This document shows positions 30,882 through 38,547 of a DNA stretch of 64,000 bases, in pieces. How positions within the stretch are numbered: the stretch's first letter is position 1; every line of letters starts with the position of its first letter. The DNA is from Actinomadura atramentaria DSM 43919 (GTDB lineage: Bacteria > Actinomycetota > Actinomycetes > Streptosporangiales > Streptosporangiaceae). A model generated the notes under the pieces. The model saw only the letters and a list, made by a program, of their open reading frames with translations. It made no database searches and was not told where the DNA came from. The stretch lies in assembly GCF_000381885.1 (NCBI RefSeq), contig NZ_KB907211.1, positions 496,001-560,000 of the forward strand, read 5' to 3'. The position numbers were made by a program, and so were the translations under genes.

Positions 30882-31379
30882 ATGATGAGCCACCCCCAGC
30901 AGGGGCAGCAGCCGTACCAGCAGGCCCAGGGCGGCGGCGCGCCCGTCCCCGCGCCGCAGCACGCCCCCGCGCCGGTCGCCGCCGGACTCAACATGAAGCG
31001 CCGCAACCCGGTGGGCGTCTGGCTCGGCCTGCCGCTGATCACCCTCGGCATCTACAACCTCGTCTGGTACTTCAAGGTCCACAACGAGCTGTTCAACTTC
31101 GACCGCCGCACCGGTGACGCCGCGACGGGCGCGCTGCTGTCGCTGATCTTCGGGTTCATCACCCTCGGCATCTGGCCGCTCATCACCTACCTCAAGCTCG
31201 CGGGCCGCATCGCGCAGGCCCAGCGCGCGGCGGGCCTCCAGCCGACGTGCAGCGGCGGGATGGCGTTCCTGCTCGGCATCTTCAGCTTTGGGATGCTCTA
31301 CTACCAGATCGAGCTGAACAAGATCGTCGACCGCTACGGCGACACCCCGGCGGGCCAGCAGGTCTCCCTCGCGGCCTGA
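30882..31379 (+). CDS. DUF4234 membrane protein
   Basis: A 165-residue protein: the first 35 residues are Gln/Pro/Ala-rich, followed by MKRRNPVGVWLGLPLITLGIYNLVWYFKVHNEL, which contains the typical DUF4234 first helix and WYFK motif. Two more hydrophobic segments (ALLSLIFGFITLGIWPLITYL and GGMAFLLGIFSFGMLYYQIELNK) follow. The family's role is unknown. Two consecutive ATGs (30882, 30885) are possible, with AGGAGAG 5-8 nt upstream. It is followed by the first copy of the repeated terminator. Confidence 0.9.
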   Translation: MMSHPQQGQQPYQQAQGGGAPVPAPQHAPAPVAAGLNMKRRNPVGVWLGLPLITLGIYNLVWYFKVHNELFNFDRRTGDAATGALLSLIFGFITLGIWPLITYLKLAGRIAQAQRAAGLQPTCSGGMAFLLGIFSFGMLYYQIELNKIVDRYGDTPAGQQVSLAA

Positions 31380-31460
31380 TCCCCACCCGCGCGGACTCCG
31401 CGCCCGGCCGACGCCCTCACCATCGGCCGCGCGCCCTGGCGCAGTCCCCCGCGCCCCTTC

Positions 31461-31512
31461 GCGTCCGGCCCGGCCGCCCTCCGGGCGGCCGGGCCGGACG
31501 CGTTCTGTTCTG
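31461..31512 (+). terminator. Terminator repeat copy 1 (perfect 19-bp stem)
   Basis: GCGTCCGGCCCGGCCGCCC (31461-31479) and its complement (31483-31501) flank a 3-nt loop; GTTCTGTTCTG follows. It closes the DUF4234 transcript. The same stem recurs exactly at 31868-31908. Confidence 0.8.
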
Positions 31513-31597
31513 CCGCGCGGCCGGTCAGATGCCCTCGCAGTCGGCCGCGCGACCCGCGTTCGGTCCGGTGCGCTGGCGCAGTCGGCCGCGCACCTTC

Positions 31598-31645
31598 GCG
31601 TTCGGTCCGGCCGCCTTCCGGGTGGCCGGGTCAGACGTGTTCTGT
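31598..31645 (+). terminator. Terminator repeat copy 2 (decayed)
   Basis: GCGTTCGGTCCGGCCGCC and GGTGGCCGGGTCAGACGT form the same hairpin with several mismatches, followed by GTTCTGTTTT. The flanks match those of copy 1. Confidence 0.65.
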
Positions 31646-31867
31646 TTTGCCGTGCGGTTGGTCAGGTGCCGCGTGCGGCGTCCGAGACGTGGGTGCGCGA
31701 TCGGCGCTCCTGCGCCGCCGCCCGCGCGGCCTCGCGTCCGTCCCCGCGCTCGGCCGCATGACTCGTGCCAGCCCGGAGTCTCGGTGTTGCGGCCCGCGCG
31801 GCCCGTGTCTGGCCTGGTGATCGGCATGTGACCCGTGTTCGCCCCGCGCGGTCGGCCGCGCGCCTCT

Positions 31868-31920
31868 GCGTCCGGCCCGGCCGCCCCCTGGGCGGCCGGG
31901 CCGGACGCGTTTTTGTCTTA
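31868..31920 (+). terminator. Terminator repeat copy 3 with T-run
   Basis: A perfect 19-bp stem identical to copy 1 (31868-31886/31890-31908) is followed by GTTTTTGTCTTA, a classical rho-independent terminator. It lies 22 bp before the start of the DNA polymerase gene, so that gene must be transcribed from within or after it. Confidence 0.8.
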
Positions 31921-31941
31921 GGGGGGCGCGACAATGCGCGG

Positions 31942-33621
31942 GTGCGGATCGCGGTGGCTGTGGGGGCGGACGGGGCTGGTGTGCTGCGTCCGCTCGCCGA
32001 GGACGGCGCGGCCGCCGGGCCGCCCGAACCCGTCGCCGACCTCGCGGCGGCCGTCGCCGGGCGCGAGCGCGCGCACGCCCCGCGCTGGGTGTGGGCGCGC
32101 ACCGCGCGGCTGTACCCCGTCCTGCTGCGGGCGGGCGTCCGCGTCGCGCGCTGCCACGACCTGGAACTGGTCGAGTCGCTGCTGCTCGGCCACGCCGGGC
32201 GGTACGGCGAGCCGCGGTCGGTCGCGGCGGCGTCGGCGCGGCTGCGCGGCGAGCCCGTCCCGGACGACCCGCCGCCGTTCGCCGACGAGACCCCGCAGGG
32301 CTCGCTGTTCGAGACCGCCGCCGAACCCGACGACCTCGACCGCATCGTCGAGGTCCACGCCGACCAGCGCCGCCGGATGTCCGGCCTGCCCGGGTTCGCC
32401 CTGCTGGCGGCGGCCGAGTCGGCGGGCGGGCTCGTCGCCGCCGAACTCGCCGCCGACGGGCTGCCGTGGTCCGCCGAGCGCCACGACGCGCTGCTCACCG
32501 AGCTGCTCGGGCCGCGTCCCGCGCACGGCATGCGACCCAAGCGCCTCCAGGATTTGGCCGACCGCATCGACGCCGCGTTCTGTGGCACGGGCCGTGGCGC
32601 GGGCCGTGGCACGGGCGGCGGTACGCGCGTCAACCCGGACTCCCCGGCGCAGCTCGTCAAGGCGTTCGCGGCGGCCGGGCACCCGGTCGCGTCCACGCGC
32701 GCGCACGTCCTCAAGCAGGTCGACCACCCGGCCGTCCCGCTGCTGCTGGAGTACAAGGAACTGGCCCGGCTGCACACCGCGCACGGCTGGGCGTGGCTCG
32801 ACGCGTGGGTCCGCGACGGGCGGTTCCGCACCGAGTACGTCGTCGGCGGCGTCGTGTCCGGACGCTGGGCGGCGCACGGCGGCGGCGCGCTGCAGATCCC
32901 GCGGACGCTGCGCCGCGCCGTCGTCGCCGATCCCGGCTGGAAGCTCGTCGTCGCGGACGCCGCGCAGCTCGAACCGCGCGTCCTCGCCGCGCTCGCGGGC
33001 GACCGCGCGTTCGCGTCCGCCGCCGCGGCGGGCGACCTGTATGCCGCGCTCGCCGGGGCGTTCCCGTCCGGCGGCCCCGTCGCCCCGCGCGACCAGGCGA
33101 AACTCGCGCTGCTCTCGGCGATGTACGGCGGCGGCACGGGTGACGCGACCGCGCTGCTGGCCGTCCTGCGCAACCGGTTCCCCGCCGCGTTCGAGTTCGT
33201 GGAGTCCGCCGCGCGGGAGGGGGAGCGCGGCCATCTCGTCCGGTCCCGCCTCGGCCGCACCTGCCCGCCGCCCCCGGACGGCTGGCGCGAGCTGGCGGCG
33301 GCGGGCGGCGATCGCGCGGCGGCGGCGCTGCGCAGCCGGGGCCGCTTCACCCGCAACTTCGTCGTCCAGGCCACCGCCGCCGACTGGGCACTGGCCCTCC
33401 TCGGCGCCCTCCGCCGCCGCCTCACCGCCCTCGGCCCGCCGCGCCTGGTGTTCTTCCAGCACGACGAGGTCATCGTCCACACCCCGGAACCCCTGGCCGC
33501 CGCGGTGACCACCGCCGTCCACGAATCCGCCGCCGAGGCCCGCGACCTCCTCTTCCCCGGCACCCCGGTCGTCTTCCCGATGGAAACCGCCACCGTCGAC
33601 TGCTACGCCGACGCCAAATAG
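31942..33621 (+). CDS. Family-A DNA polymerase-like protein (bifunctional 3'-5' exonuclease/polymerase type)
   Basis: A 559-residue actinobacterial Pol I relative without the 5'-nuclease domain. The N-terminal 200 residues correspond to a degenerate exonuclease-like domain. Polymerase motif A reads VVADAAQLEPRVLAAL (catalytic Asp and following Glu kept, Tyr/Ser replaced by Ala). Motif B is PRDQAKLALLSAMYGG (Lys and Tyr kept, Phe position Leu). Motif C is VFFQHDEVIVH (His-Asp-Glu kept). GTG 31942 is chosen because it begins the domain; an out-of-frame ATG at 31934 is not used. It may act in DNA repair. It starts directly after a terminator and is convergent with the next gene, 4 bp apart. Confidence 0.85.
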   Translation: MRIAVAVGADGAGVLRPLAEDGAAAGPPEPVADLAAAVAGRERAHAPRWVWARTARLYPVLLRAGVRVARCHDLELVESLLLGHAGRYGEPRSVAAASARLRGEPVPDDPPPFADETPQGSLFETAAEPDDLDRIVEVHADQRRRMSGLPGFALLAAAESAGGLVAAELAADGLPWSAERHDALLTELLGPRPAHGMRPKRLQDLADRIDAAFCGTGRGAGRGTGGGTRVNPDSPAQLVKAFAAAGHPVASTRAHVLKQVDHPAVPLLLEYKELARLHTAHGWAWLDAWVRDGRFRTEYVVGGVVSGRWAAHGGGALQIPRTLRRAVVADPGWKLVVADAAQLEPRVLAALAGDRAFASAAAAGDLYAALAGAFPSGGPVAPRDQAKLALLSAMYGGGTGDATALLAVLRNRFPAAFEFVESAAREGERGHLVRSRLGRTCPPPPDGWRELAAAGGDRAAAALRSRGRFTRNFVVQATAADWALALLGALRRRLTALGPPRLVFFQHDEVIVHTPEPLAAAVTTAVHESAAEARDLLFPGTPVVFPMETATVDCYADAK

Positions 33622-33625
33622 CGGC

Positions 33626-33952
33626 TCACCGGCGCAGCCCGCGCAGCGCGCGCCGGAACCGGGACGACTCCAGCTTCCGCAGCACCGCCCGCAGCTCCGG
33701 CACCCCGTCGACGGGCATCCACAGCAGCAGGGTCGAGACGTCGCCGTCGCCGCGCAGCATCGTCATCGGCAGCGTGACGCCGGGCACGCCGTCGTACTCG
33801 GTGCTGACGAACACGTCGTGAATCCAGCCGATCCGGACTTCGGACGTCCCGTCCACCGCGCTCAGGCGGCGGCACATCGCCGCCCGCCGCTCCGCCCGGC
33901 TCCGCGTCACGTGGTCGTCCACCGGGCTCCCCGGGCTCGCCGCGGGGTTCAC
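33626..33952 (-). CDS. Hypothetical protein coupled to the RsbW-like ATPase gene
   Basis: A 108-residue protein starting at GTG 33952, which overlaps the TGA of the ATPase gene (GTGA). The central part, SEVRIGWIHDVFVSTEYDGV and TMLRGDGDVSTLLLWMPVDGV, looks like a small alpha/beta domain, and the C-terminus is basic (RFRRALRGLRR). No family is recognised. Coupling to the anti-sigma-like ATPase in a whiJ-type locus suggests a shared regulatory role. Internal starts (33910 GTG, 33877 ATG) would shorten it. Confidence 0.6.
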   Translation of the reverse strand: MNPAASPGSPVDDHVTRSRAERRAAMCRRLSAVDGTSEVRIGWIHDVFVSTEYDGVPGVTLPMTMLRGDGDVSTLLLWMPVDGVPELRAVLRKLESSRFRRALRGLRR

Positions 33953-34518
33953 GGGGCGGCGGGCGCGACCGGGACGTCCGCCCAGACGACCTTGCCGTAG
34001 GGCCCCGGGCACATCAGTTCCGCCTGTTCGGGGGACGGCTCCGGCCACGGCCCGATCCGCGCGGAGTGCGCGGCGCGGTACCAGCCCCAGCGGCGGCTGT
34101 AGCCCGCGACCATGAGCAGGCCACGGCCACGTGTCGCCGTCAGGTCCACGGGCCGCTGCACGGGCACCGCCATGCTGCGGTCCCAGACGGCGACGAGCAC
34201 GCGGCTGCGCGCGGGGTCCGTCGTCATCCGGAAGCGGATCACGGGGTCGGCGAAGTCGGCGGACGCGGTCGCCGCGTTCGCGACGAGTTCGGCGGTGACG
34301 ATCCCGGTCGCCTCGCGGACGTCCGGCTCGGTGACGCCCCACCGGCCGAGCGCCACCGCCGCCGCTCGCCGCGCCCAGAACCCCGCCGACGCGGTGGCCG
34401 CCAGGGTCAGGTCCTCCACGAAGAACGACGTCGGACGGTCGGGCGGAACGGACTTGCCGGTCGGGGGACGCGGGTCGGGGGGCTGCTGCGACGGGTCCTG
34501 CTGACGTTGCCGGTGCAT
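33949..34518 (-). CDS. RsbW-like ATP-binding (HATPase) regulatory protein
   Basis: A 189-residue single-domain GHKL ATPase of the anti-sigma factor/serine kinase type. IVTAELVANAATASADFADP carries the N-box (E-x-V-x-N-A), VLVAVWDRS the G1 aspartate, and TRGRGLLMVAGYSRRWGWY the glycine-rich G2 motif. Many actinomycete members bind partner proteins rather than sigma factors. ATG 34518 has GGAGGAGAAC 4 nt upstream. It is divergent from the XRE regulator and two DUF397 proteins, a grouping like the whiJ and AbaA loci that influence development and antibiotic production in Streptomyces. Confidence 0.88.
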   Translation of the reverse strand: MHRQRQQDPSQQPPDPRPPTGKSVPPDRPTSFFVEDLTLAATASAGFWARRAAAVALGRWGVTEPDVREATGIVTAELVANAATASADFADPVIRFRMTTDPARSRVLVAVWDRSMAVPVQRPVDLTATRGRGLLMVAGYSRRWGWYRAAHSARIGPWPEPSPEQAELMCPGPYGKVVWADVPVAPAAP

Positions 34519-34713
34519 CGTTCTCCTCCGTTCGGGACGCCGTGCGACGACTTGCCGACACGACGACGGCGGGTGTCGACCCCGCTCACATCTCATGTAG
34601 GCCAATTTGTTGAAGAGCCATCACGAGCACGCTCCGGAGCCGTACAGTGACCAACGTCTACCAAGTTTCAAGATCGTGCAATCGGTTCCGCAAATTGTTA
34701 GGGAGGAGATCTC
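34519..34713. promoter_or_regulatory. Divergent regulatory region of the whiJ-like locus
   Basis: This 195-bp gap between the ATPase and XRE genes is less GC-rich than the flanks and contains the related segments CCAATTTGTTGAAGAG (about 34600) and GCAAATTGTTAGGG (about 34690). Promoters for both directions should lie here; no exact elements are claimed. Confidence 0.4.
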
Positions 34714-35568
34714 ATGGCCTACATCCCGACGATCAGGGGGCGCCGCCTCGCCCGCGAGTTGCGAGCGCTCCGGGAGGAACGGGGCATGACGGGCGCGGAG
34801 GCCGCAGCGCTTCTGGGCTGGGACGGCGGCAAGCTCAGCCGCATCGAGACGGCGAAAGTGCGGGTCACGGTCGGCGAGGTGATGGAGATCTGCGAGGAGT
34901 ACAAGATCGAGGGCGAACAGCGAGCGAACCTCATCCAGCTCGCCCGCGACGCACGCAAGCAGGGCTGGTGGCAGCCGTACCAGGGCGTGTTGAAGCCCGG
35001 CTTCTCCGACTACCTCGCCTTCGAGGCCGAAGCGCAGCAGTACCGCAGCTACGAGGTCCAGCTCATCCCTGGGCTGCTCCAGTGCGAGAGCTATGCGCGG
35101 GCGGTGCTGCGGACGTCAACCGAACTTCGGACTACTGAGGAGGTCGAGCGGGCGGTGGAAGCCCGGGTGGCCCGGCAGAAGCGCCTCACGGACGCCGCCG
35201 ACCAGCTTCAGGTGTTCCAGATCATCGAAGAGGGCGCTCTGCATCGTCTGATCGGCGGTGCTGAGACGATGCGCGAGCAGCACGAGCATCTGCTCGACCT
35301 CAGCATGCTCCCCAACGTGTCGATCCAGGTGATCCCGTTCCGCGCGGCGTCCTACATGGCCTTCGATGGACCGTTCGTGCTGTTCAACTTCGACGGCTAC
35401 CCCGACATCCTCTACGTCGAGCACTTCGGAGGCTGCCAGTACTACGAAAAGCTCGCCGAGACCGCTCACGGTAGGGTGGTTTACGAACACCTTCAGGCCA
35501 CGGCGCTCAACACCTCGGACAGCGCGGCGCTGATCCGCAACTTGGCCGGAAAACTGACGAGCAAGTGA
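34714..35568 (+). CDS. XRE-family helix-turn-helix regulator with DUF5753 domain
   Basis: A 284-residue regulator. The N-terminal Cro/CI-type HTH is MTGAEAAALLGWDGGKLSRIE (about 25-45). The DUF5753 domain occupies about 100-280, with YEVQLIPGLLQCESYARAVL, the characteristic GALHRLIGG and a YMAFDGPFVLFNFD strand. ATG 34714 has AGGGAGGAGAT close by. Such proteins are encoded next to DUF397 partners, which they are thought to bind and which modulate DNA binding. It is followed by two DUF397 genes and faces an RsbW-like ATPase gene, so it is the DNA-binding part of a whiJ-like switch. Confidence 0.93.
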   Translation: MAYIPTIRGRRLARELRALREERGMTGAEAAALLGWDGGKLSRIETAKVRVTVGEVMEICEEYKIEGEQRANLIQLARDARKQGWWQPYQGVLKPGFSDYLAFEAEAQQYRSYEVQLIPGLLQCESYARAVLRTSTELRTTEEVERAVEARVARQKRLTDAADQLQVFQIIEEGALHRLIGGAETMREQHEHLLDLSMLPNVSIQVIPFRAASYMAFDGPFVLFNFDGYPDILYVEHFGGCQYYEKLAETAHGRVVYEHLQATALNTSDSAALIRNLAGKLTSK

Positions 35569-35582
35569 AAGAGGTACACGGG

Positions 35583-35792
35583 ATGGCGAAGCTCGGAGCC
35601 GGTCGCATCGCGTGGCGCAAGAGCAGCTACAGCGGTAACGGCGGCGGTAACTGCGTCGAGGTGGCCGCTGCGGGTGGGCTGAGCCTGGCGCGTGACTCCA
35701 AGGACCCCGAGGGTCCGGTGCTGGCTGTGGACTCTCACCGCTGGGGGAGTTTCCTGGGCCGGATCAAGGCCGGAGACTTCGACCGGGGCTGA
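35583..35792 (+). CDS. DUF397 protein 1
   Basis: A 69-residue protein with the DUF397 core WRKSSYSGNGGGNCVEVAA and the following LARDSKDPEGPVLAVDSHRWGSFLGRIKAG. ATG 35583 is used; a GTG at 35565 overlapping the XRE stop (GTGA) would add six residues and signals translational coupling. DUF397 proteins are small partners of XRE/DUF5753 regulators (BldB is a distant relative in Streptomyces). Confidence 0.92.
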   Translation: MAKLGAGRIAWRKSSYSGNGGGNCVEVAAAGGLSLARDSKDPEGPVLAVDSHRWGSFLGRIKAGDFDRG

Positions 35793-35830
35793 CCCGTCCG
35801 GCGGTCGGCCGCCGAACGAGAGGGGCACCG

Positions 35831-36016
35831 ATGGAGTGGCGAAAGAGCACCTACAGCGGCAACGGCGGCGGTGACTGCGTCGAGGTCGCCGCCGCCGGGC
35901 CGCGCGGGCTGGCGCGTGACTCAAAGGACCCGGACGGTCCCGTCCTCGCCCTTCCCGGACCCCGCTGGACCGGCTTCCTCCGGCTGGTCAAGGCCGGTGC
36001 CTTCGACCTGACCTGA
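35831..36016 (+). CDS. DUF397 protein 2
   Basis: A 61-residue paralogue of the preceding gene, sharing WRKSTYSGNGGGDCVEVAA and ARDSKDPDGPVLALPGPRW. It lies 38 bp downstream with GAGAGGGGC before ATG 35831, so the pair probably arose by duplication and is co-transcribed. Two different DUF397 partners for one regulator could allow distinct signals. Confidence 0.92.
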   Translation: MEWRKSTYSGNGGGDCVEVAAAGPRGLARDSKDPDGPVLALPGPRWTGFLRLVKAGAFDLT

Positions 36017-36031
36017 GCACCCCCGCACGAC

Positions 36032-36062
36032 ACGAGGCGCGCACCCCCGGTGCGCGCCTCGT
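36032..36062 (+). terminator. 14-bp perfect hairpin after the DUF397 genes
   Basis: ACGAGGCGCGCACC (36032-36045) pairs with GGTGCGCGCCTCGT (36049-36062) around a CCC loop. It ends the whiJ-like transcript. Confidence 0.75.
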
Positions 36063-36300
36063 CCATGACCCGCGTCAAAGGGCTTCCGGGCCTGCCGGGA
36101 CGCCGATGTACCGGCGGAATGCGGGCGGGCTCCCGCGAAAAACGGGAGCAAGTAAGACGCCTGTGCTAGTTGGCCGGTGTACGGCTCGCCAATGTGGCGT
36201 GGATCACTATTATCTCTGTAGTTGGCAGCCTTCCCAACTGATCATCCCAGGGGTTAGGTTGACGCGTCTTTTTGATCGTCCTTCCTGCTCTGGGGTGTGT
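36063..36300 (+). other. 238-bp leader region with hairpins, upstream of a secreted protein
   Basis: This stretch is A/T-richer than average. It holds GCTCCCG (36129-36135)/CGGGAGC (36143-36149) with an A-rich loop, and AGTTGG (36220-36225)/CCAACT (36234-36239). A TTGACG hexamer lies at 36259-36264. It could be a structured 5' leader; no known riboswitch was recognised. Confidence 0.35.
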
Positions 36301-37920
36301 ATGGCTGTTCGTCCTTTCGCGCGTGCGCGCGCACTCATGTCGACGGGGAACTCCCGCGTGCCGGTCGCCGTCTGCGCGGCGCTCGCGGCGGCGGCGCTCG
36401 TGGCGGCGCCGACCGAGGCCGCGGCCGACACGGCGGGCCGCCGCGCGTCACAGAAGCCCGCCGCGCCCGCGGACGTCCACCTGAAGAACGGCGGGACGGC
36501 CGGGTACGAGTGCGTCCGGGGCGACGGCCGTCCGTGGGTCGGCGGGTCGAACGACCGCACGCTCAACGCGAAGATCGCGGGCGCGCCCGGCGCGGCGCTC
36601 CGCGCCAAGTTCCAGGTCGCCCCGCTGGGCGACGCGAGCGCTCCCGAGAAGGGACGAGTCCCGTCGAAGGGCTATCAGCAGCCCGCGCCCGATGGTTATC
36701 TCCACGCCTCCTACGGCATTGCGAACGGCGATCTCGCGACGTCCGGCGACGGCGGCACGAACTGGATGTGGCGCGTTCGCGGTAAGGACGACGCGGGCCG
36801 CAAGGGGCCGTGGTCGCCGTGGTGCGAGTTCACGGTGGACGAAGTCCGCCCCCATTCGCCGCTGATCACCTCGGCCGAATACCCGGCGAACGGTTCTTCC
36901 GGATACGACCCGGCGACGCACGGCTACATTCCGGGCACCTTCACGTTCGCTCCGAACGGTTCGGGCGACGTCGTGAAGTTCTTCTACCGGTTCTCCGATG
37001 GAACCGAGGGGACCGAGACCGTCCAGCCGGGCGCGTCGGCGTCGGTCGTTTGGACGCCCGCGGGGCCCGGTCGCCCGTGGGTGGACGTCACCGCCCACGA
37101 CCGGGCGGGCAACGCGAGCGATTCGGTCCGGTACCAGTTCGGTGTCGAGTCGGCGCCCGCCACGCGGGTCGGCTGGGCGATGGACGACGAGTCGGGCACC
37201 GTTGCGCACGCCGTGACGGAAGGCGGCACGCCCCGGCCGGATGCCGATGCGACCTTCCCGAACGGTGCGGTGCTCGGTGAGCCGGGTAACCAGGCGCTGC
37301 TCACCGACCGCTCGGTGCGCCTCAACGGCGACGGTCAGTCCGGCCAGGCGGGCGCGAACGGGCCGGTGGTGGACACCGCCAAGCCGTTCATGTTCTCCAC
37401 CTGGACGAAGCTCGCGTCCACCGAGGGCGACCAGGTCGTCCTCAGCCAGCGCGCCGGGGACGGAAGCGTCTTCGACCTCGGCTGGATCGGCGGCCGCTGG
37501 ACGTTCCGGCACCGCGCGGCGGACGGCACGACGATCGCGTCCGTGCTGCGGGACGTCGCCCAGCCCGCGGGCGGCGCGTGGACCGACCACTGGGTGTCGC
37601 TGATGGGCGGGTACGACCCGGTCAAGGGCGAGATCTGGCTGCGGACGCAGGCCCAGGGCACGGTCGAGGTCTGCGAGCCGGGGCAGCCGTGGAACTGCGA
37701 CGGCGTCCAGGTGCTCACGCCGGCCGTGAACGTCGCGTCCACGTCGTGGACGGCGGCCGCCAGCGCGGGGCCGCTGGTCTTCGGGGCAAGCAACCCGGCT
37801 GCCGGGCGGACCGCGTACCTGGACGGCTGGATCGACGACGCGCAGATGCGGCCGGTGAGCCGGCCCGACGAGATGGTGCTGAACATGATCTACCGCGAGT
37901 CGGTCGCGGACTGGGGCTGA
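36301..37920 (+). CDS. Secreted protein with LamG/concanavalin-like C-terminal domain
   Basis: The 539-residue product has an N-terminal Sec signal: basic MAVRPFARARALMSTGNSR, hydrophobic VPVAVCAALAAAALVAAPTEA, likely cleaved at AAA-DT. Two Ig/fibronectin-like segments follow (about 60-180 with NWMWRVRGKDDAGRKGPWSPW, and 185-300 with VKFFYRFSDG and WVDVTAHDRAGN). The C-terminal 200 residues resemble a LamG domain (LTDRSVRLNGDGQSG, FMFSTWTKL, WTDHWVSLMGGYDP, YLDGWIDDAQMRPV). Such proteins bind carbohydrate or surface polymers. ATG 36301 is used; MSTGNS at 36337 is an alternative. Probably extracellular. Confidence 0.8.
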   Translation: MAVRPFARARALMSTGNSRVPVAVCAALAAAALVAAPTEAAADTAGRRASQKPAAPADVHLKNGGTAGYECVRGDGRPWVGGSNDRTLNAKIAGAPGAALRAKFQVAPLGDASAPEKGRVPSKGYQQPAPDGYLHASYGIANGDLATSGDGGTNWMWRVRGKDDAGRKGPWSPWCEFTVDEVRPHSPLITSAEYPANGSSGYDPATHGYIPGTFTFAPNGSGDVVKFFYRFSDGTEGTETVQPGASASVVWTPAGPGRPWVDVTAHDRAGNASDSVRYQFGVESAPATRVGWAMDDESGTVAHAVTEGGTPRPDADATFPNGAVLGEPGNQALLTDRSVRLNGDGQSGQAGANGPVVDTAKPFMFSTWTKLASTEGDQVVLSQRAGDGSVFDLGWIGGRWTFRHRAADGTTIASVLRDVAQPAGGAWTDHWVSLMGGYDPVKGEIWLRTQAQGTVEVCEPGQPWNCDGVQVLTPAVNVASTSWTAAASAGPLVFGASNPAAGRTAYLDGWIDDAQMRPVSRPDEMVLNMIYRESVADWG

Positions 37921-37987
37921 CCAGCGCCGAAAGAGCACCCCGTCGTCGTCGGCCTCGTGGGCCGGGGCGGCGGGGTGTTCTGCTGGG

Positions 37988-38016
37988 TTGACCTTAAGGT
38001 TGGTTGAGGTTTTACG
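37988..38016 (+). promoter_or_regulatory. Promoter with ACCTTAAGGT palindrome ahead of the MarR-like gene
   Basis: TTGACC (37988-37993), a 17-nt spacer and TTTACG form a plausible promoter. The perfect 10-bp palindrome ACCTTAAGGT (37991-38000) overlaps the -35 box, as expected for autorepression. Confidence 0.45.
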
Positions 38017-38045
38017 GTCGTCGCAGGCTAGGGAAGGAAGGTGCG

Positions 38046-38504
38046 ATGGCCGTCAGGGAGTACTCGCGGGAGGAGTTGGCCGCTCAGCCCATCGGGGCTT
38101 GGAGTGGGGAGGCTTATCGGCGGGTCGTGGGGGCGTTGCGGGAGCAGTTGGCAGTCGAGAGGTTGACGCAGCCGCACTGGTGGACGCTCAACCACGTCGC
38201 TGGGAAGCCGGGGGAGTGGACTCGGGCCGCGTTGATCGCGCGGTTGCGGCCTTATGACGATCAGGGGACCGATTTTCAGCGGGTCTTCGATGACCTGGTG
38301 AAGCGCGGGTGGGTCGTTGAGAACGAAGGGCGGCTCACGCTTACCGCTGAGGGGGAGGCCGGGCGAGTGCGGGCTCGGGTGCGGAATCTGCGGGTTCACA
38401 AGCAGACGCACGCGGGGATCGGGGAGGAGGAGTTCGCGACGACCATCGACGTGTTGCGGCGGATGGTCGCGAACCTCGGGGGGAACGGGGAGTTGGCCGA
38501 GTGA
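38046..38504 (+). CDS. MarR-like winged-helix regulator
   Basis: A 152-residue protein with a winged-helix arrangement: LNHVAGKPGEWTRAALIARLRPY, FDDLVKRGWVVENEGRLTLTAEGE (recognition and wing region). It resembles MarR-type regulators in order and size, although the family match is by pattern only. ATG 38046 follows GGAAGGAAGG. The first part of the gene uses more T and A at third positions than its neighbours. A palindrome overlapping its own promoter suggests autoregulation. No obvious target gene is adjacent: the next genes converge on it across a strong hairpin. Confidence 0.72.
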   Translation: MAVREYSREELAAQPIGAWSGEAYRRVVGALREQLAVERLTQPHWWTLNHVAGKPGEWTRAALIARLRPYDDQGTDFQRVFDDLVKRGWVVENEGRLTLTAEGEAGRVRARVRNLRVHKQTHAGIGEEEFATTIDVLRRMVANLGGNGELAE

Positions 38505-38506
38505 GG

Positions 38507-38543
38507 GCCGGGGCGGGTGGCGTGGTGCGTCACCCGCCCCGGC
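38507..38543. terminator. Bidirectional 13-bp hairpin
   Basis: GCCGGGGCGGGTG (38507-38519) and CACCCGCCCCGGC (38531-38543) pair perfectly between convergent genes and can end transcription from both sides. Confidence 0.7.
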
Positions 38544-38547
38544 GCGG

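Noticed and set aside
31662..33593. 643-codon antisense frame across the DNA polymerase gene
   Set aside because: Ser/Arg/Ala-only composition without domains; the plus-strand polymerase motifs are unambiguous.
33949..34518. Anti-sigma factor with cognate sigma gene
   Set aside because: No sigma factor or STAS anti-anti-sigma gene is adjacent; the context is the XRE/DUF397 module.
36129..36149. Known riboswitch before the secreted protein gene
   Set aside because: Only a 7-bp hairpin with an A-rich loop; conserved core of no riboswitch class was recognised.
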